A stretch of DNA of 6,799 bases from CAUZEO01 sp963578625 (lineage in GTDB: Bacteria > Verrucomicrobiota > Kiritimatiellia > SLOV01): positions 1-6,799 of the forward strand of contig CAUZEO010000289.1 of the NCBI GenBank assembly GCA_963578625.1, written 5' to 3'. The notes below the pieces were generated by a model. The model saw only the letters and a list, made by a program, of their open reading frames with translations, searched no databases and was not told the origin of the DNA. This document shows, piece by piece, positions 5,066 through 6,799 of the stretch (its first letter is position 1; each line of letters starts with the position of its first letter). A program made the translations under genes and the position numbers.

Positions 5066-6457
5066 ATGAATGACACACCGGAAGAGTCGAAGCCGCTGAA
5101 GATCGCCATCGTAGGTGGCGGGCCCGCCGGATTCTTTTGCGCGGAAGCGCTGTTTCGGAGGGAGCCGGCAGCACGCGTGGATATGTACGAGGCGCTCCCC
5201 GTCCCCTTTGGACTGGTCCGTTACGGTGTCGCGCCCGACCATCCGGAGATTAAACGCGTTACCAAGGCATTTGAGCGAACTGCGCAACGACCCGGGTTTT
5301 CGTTTCTCGGGAATGTGGAGATTGGAAGAGATCTGACGGTGGGCGAGTTACAATCCGCTTATAATGCAGTTGTGTTTGCCTATGGCGCGCCGCGCCACCG
5401 AAACCTTGAAATTCCCGGCGAAGATCTGCCGGGCAGTTTCGGCGCGGACGAAGTTGTCGGCTGGTACAATGGCAGCCCGCAACATGCCGGCCTGGAAATT
5501 GATCTCTCGGGGAAGTCCGTGGCGATCATCGGCAACGGAAACGTAGCCCTGGATCTGGCGCGGATTCTCGCAAAAAACGAGAAAGAGCTTGCCTCTACCG
5601 ACATCACCTCGCACGCGTTGAATGCGCTCAAAACCAGCAAGATTGAGCAGATTCATGTGATCGGGCGTCGTGGACCGGTACAGGCATCCTTCACCAGCGG
5701 CGAACTTCACGAACTGGATCATCTTGCCGAATTCATGCCGGTCACGAATGCCGAAGATTTCGATCTGGATCCGGCGAGCGAAGCGGAACTGAACGAAATC
5801 GACGTACAGCGGAGGCGGGCGTATGAAGTTCTCCATGAATTCTCGGCGCCCCGCGCGCAAACGAAGCGTGGCTTCATTCGTTTCCATTTCTGCAAAAGTC
5901 CGTTGGAAATCCTCGGAACCTCCGCGGTGACCGGACTGCGGCTCCATTCCAACGAACTGATCGCCGAAGAGAACTATGTGAAGGCAGTCCCCTCGGACCT
6001 GCCTCCATCAGACCTGCAGGCGGATATCGTCATTCGCAGCATCGGCTACGTGGCCGATTCTCTTGAGGGCATGCCCTTTGATGAGCGATCCGGAACGGCG
6101 CAAAACGTGGACGGCCGAATTCAACGGGACGGAATGTCCGTGCCGGGACTATATGCGGCGGGGTGGATTCAATACGGCGCGAAGGGACTGATCGGATCAT
6201 CAAAGAAAGCTGCCGCGCAGACTGCCGCCATGCTGCTTTCGGACCGCGATACGCTTCCGGTCTGCGAAGACGACGGTCCTGAGACGATTCGCAAGCATCT
6301 GTCGAAGTGCGGCATTCAGTCCGTCTCCTGGACAGATTGGAAAACCATAGATGCGGTAGAGTGCAGCGCCGGAGGTGAACGAGGGAAGCCCAGGGAAAAA
6401 TTCACATCCGTCGACGCGATGTTGTCCCGCTTGACACTGCAAAAGCTCGAACAGTAG
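5066..6457 (+). CDS. ferredoxin/adrenodoxin-type NADP+ reductase (FprA family)
   Basis: This FAD enzyme passes electrons between NADPH and a ferredoxin-type carrier in the cytoplasm. From ATG 5066 it has 463 residues, normal for the adrenodoxin-reductase/FprA family. The FAD Rossmann motif is IAIVGGGPAG (13-22). It is followed by the family signature PFGLVRYGVAPDHPEIK and by FAYGAPRHRNLEIPGEDLPG. The NADP-binding motif is SVAIIGNGNVALD, with GNGNVA at 156-161. VIGRRGPVQASFTSGELHEL carries R201-R202, the family's contact for the NADP 2'-phosphate. The C-terminal flavin contact is GLYAAGWIQYGAKGLIGSSKK (about 360-380). The gene is intact. The frame continues upstream to TTG 5027 and ATG 5036, but starting at 5066 puts the FAD motif at the usual distance from the N terminus. 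No strong ribosome binding site is seen. It is divergent from the metH remnant across a 436-bp spacer. MetH reactivation needs such electron donors, so past cooperation is possible. General ferredoxin metabolism is equally likely. Confidence 0.95.
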   Translation: MNDTPEESKPLKIAIVGGGPAGFFCAEALFRREPAARVDMYEALPVPFGLVRYGVAPDHPEIKRVTKAFERTAQRPGFSFLGNVEIGRDLTVGELQSAYNAVVFAYGAPRHRNLEIPGEDLPGSFGADEVVGWYNGSPQHAGLEIDLSGKSVAIIGNGNVALDLARILAKNEKELASTDITSHALNALKTSKIEQIHVIGRRGPVQASFTSGELHELDHLAEFMPVTNAEDFDLDPASEAELNEIDVQRRRAYEVLHEFSAPRAQTKRGFIRFHFCKSPLEILGTSAVTGLRLHSNELIAEENYVKAVPSDLPPSDLQADIVIRSIGYVADSLEGMPFDERSGTAQNVDGRIQRDGMSVPGLYAAGWIQYGAKGLIGSSKKAAAQTAAMLLSDRDTLPVCEDDGPETIRKHLSKCGIQSVSWTDWKTIDAVECSAGGERGKPREKFTSVDAMLSRLTLQKLEQ

Positions 6458-6500
6458 CACGAAACAGCACCCACGGATGCCGGGGTTATGAATGCGGATT

Positions 6501-6529
6501 TTCGAGAATTGATATGTGCTTAATATAAT
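6501..6529 (+). promoter_or_regulatory. candidate promoter ahead of the DUF433-like frame
   Basis: A consensus -10, TATAAT (6524-6529), has TTCGAG (6501-6506) 17 bases upstream; only three of six match TTGACA. It lies 51 bases before the ATG at 6581, downstream of the fpr stop. The surroundings are AT-rich compared with the rest of the window. Evidence is limited to the hexamers. Confidence 0.3.
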
Positions 6530-6632
6530 ACGATTCCACTTCGGTGCTGACGAAGGATCTCTGAATCAAATTGTTCTTAAATGACGCCCGCATCGGATTT
6601 CTCCCAACTCAATAGCGACCCCGAAATATTCC

Positions 6633-6650
6633 GTGGAACCCGGGCATCCG
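6633..6650 (+). repeat. 18-bp direct repeat, copy 1
   Basis: GTGGAACCCGGGCATCCG recurs at 6683-6700 with two mismatches, exactly 50 bp downstream. It overlaps the codons for RGTRAS of the DUF433-like frame. Confidence 0.6.
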
Positions 6651-6682
6651 TTGAACCGGCATGCCATCAGCAGGCACTTCCA

Positions 6683-6700
6683 GTGGAACCCAGGTATCCG
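6683..6700 (+). repeat. 18-bp direct repeat, copy 2
   Basis: GTGGAACCCAGGTATCCG matches copy 1 at 16 of 18 bases. The 50-bp offset is not a multiple of three, so the two copies are read in different frames, which fits a duplication that damaged the gene. Confidence 0.6.
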
Positions 6701-6799
6701 CGACCGGCGAGAGAGGGGTCTGATCAGGATTTTTTGCAATCCGAACGGGCCATCAGCGGCTCGCTCGTTTCGACGATCACCGGAAGGGTTTTGCACTTC

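Larger units (their letters stand above)
6581..6799 (+). pseudogene. partial, degenerate DUF433-like protein (runs off the window)
   Basis: ATG 6581 opens a frame with no stop before the window edge (73 codons). It begins MTPASDFSQLNSDPEIFRGTRASVEP. DUF433 proteins, small domains often found in toxin-antitoxin-like pairs, typically begin with DPEI, a GGTPV-like segment, then RGTR and a valine-rich stretch. Here DPEI and FRGTR are joined directly and the middle segment is absent. The following residues (ACHQQALPVEPRYPRPARE) do not look like the family. Only the first ~25 residues support the call. An 18-bp direct repeat in the frame suggests local rearrangement. No ribosome binding site precedes the ATG. 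It may be a remnant, or an unrelated frame with a chance motif. Confidence 0.35.

Noticed and set aside
5348..5947. 199-codon minus-strand frame inside fpr
   Set aside because: It is the antisense shadow of the clearly conserved ferredoxin reductase.
1..6799. CRISPR array, phage module or defence system
   Set aside because: No regularly spaced direct repeats, cas-like proteins, integrase, restriction enzyme or toxin with confident motifs are present; only the DUF433-like fragment hints at a toxin-antitoxin pair beyond the edge.

Overview
The window is bacterial chromosomal DNA of moderately high GC. It has compact genes with Gram-negative-style housekeeping functions, a tRNA gene that encodes its own CCA end, and long spacers carrying short repeats. 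The taxonomic signal is weak. The gene mix and repeat-rich spacers would suit a member of the Planctomycetota-Verrucomicrobiota-Chlamydiota group or a similar environmental lineage, but this is an impression and nothing here proves it.

Layout. At the left, on the + strand, are a single-domain RluA-type RNA pseudouridine synthase (91-840) and a 78-residue basic protein (840-1076). They overlap by one base, so they look translationally coupled. About 1 kb follows (1077-2074) with no convincing gene. Inside it are two inverted copies of a 37-bp sequence, 338 bp apart, which look like the ends of a small non-coding element. Next, on the - strand, are a tRNA-Arg(CCG) gene (2075-2151) and a complete phosphoserine aminotransferase gene, serC (2204-3304), with a plausible sigma-70-type promoter close to its start.

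The most striking object lies upstream of serC on the - strand: a broken metH, cobalamin-dependent methionine synthase (3593-4629). It keeps the first ~124 residues of the homocysteine domain and pieces of the C-terminal AdoMet activation domain. The zinc site, folate domain, cobalamin domain and part of the activation domain are gone. Both deletions fall between conserved stretches without changing the reading frame, but two single-base insertions in G-rich runs break it. The region upstream of metH still holds a perfect 12-bp inverted repeat (4688-4717) that looks like a repressor operator, then further hairpins and repeat debris.

Read divergently from metH is an intact adrenodoxin-reductase/FprA-type ferredoxin-NADP+ reductase (5066-6457). 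Ferredoxin or flavodoxin reductases can supply electrons for MetH reactivation, so the pairing may once have been functional, although the reductase also has general roles. The window ends in a partial, degenerate DUF433-like reading frame (6581 to the edge) with an internal 18-bp direct repeat.

Overall the window mixes intact housekeeping genes (pseudouridine synthase, serC, fpr, tRNA-Arg) with decaying DNA (metH remnant, DUF433-like remnant, repeat-filled spacers). No CRISPR array, phage cassette or recognisable defence system was seen.
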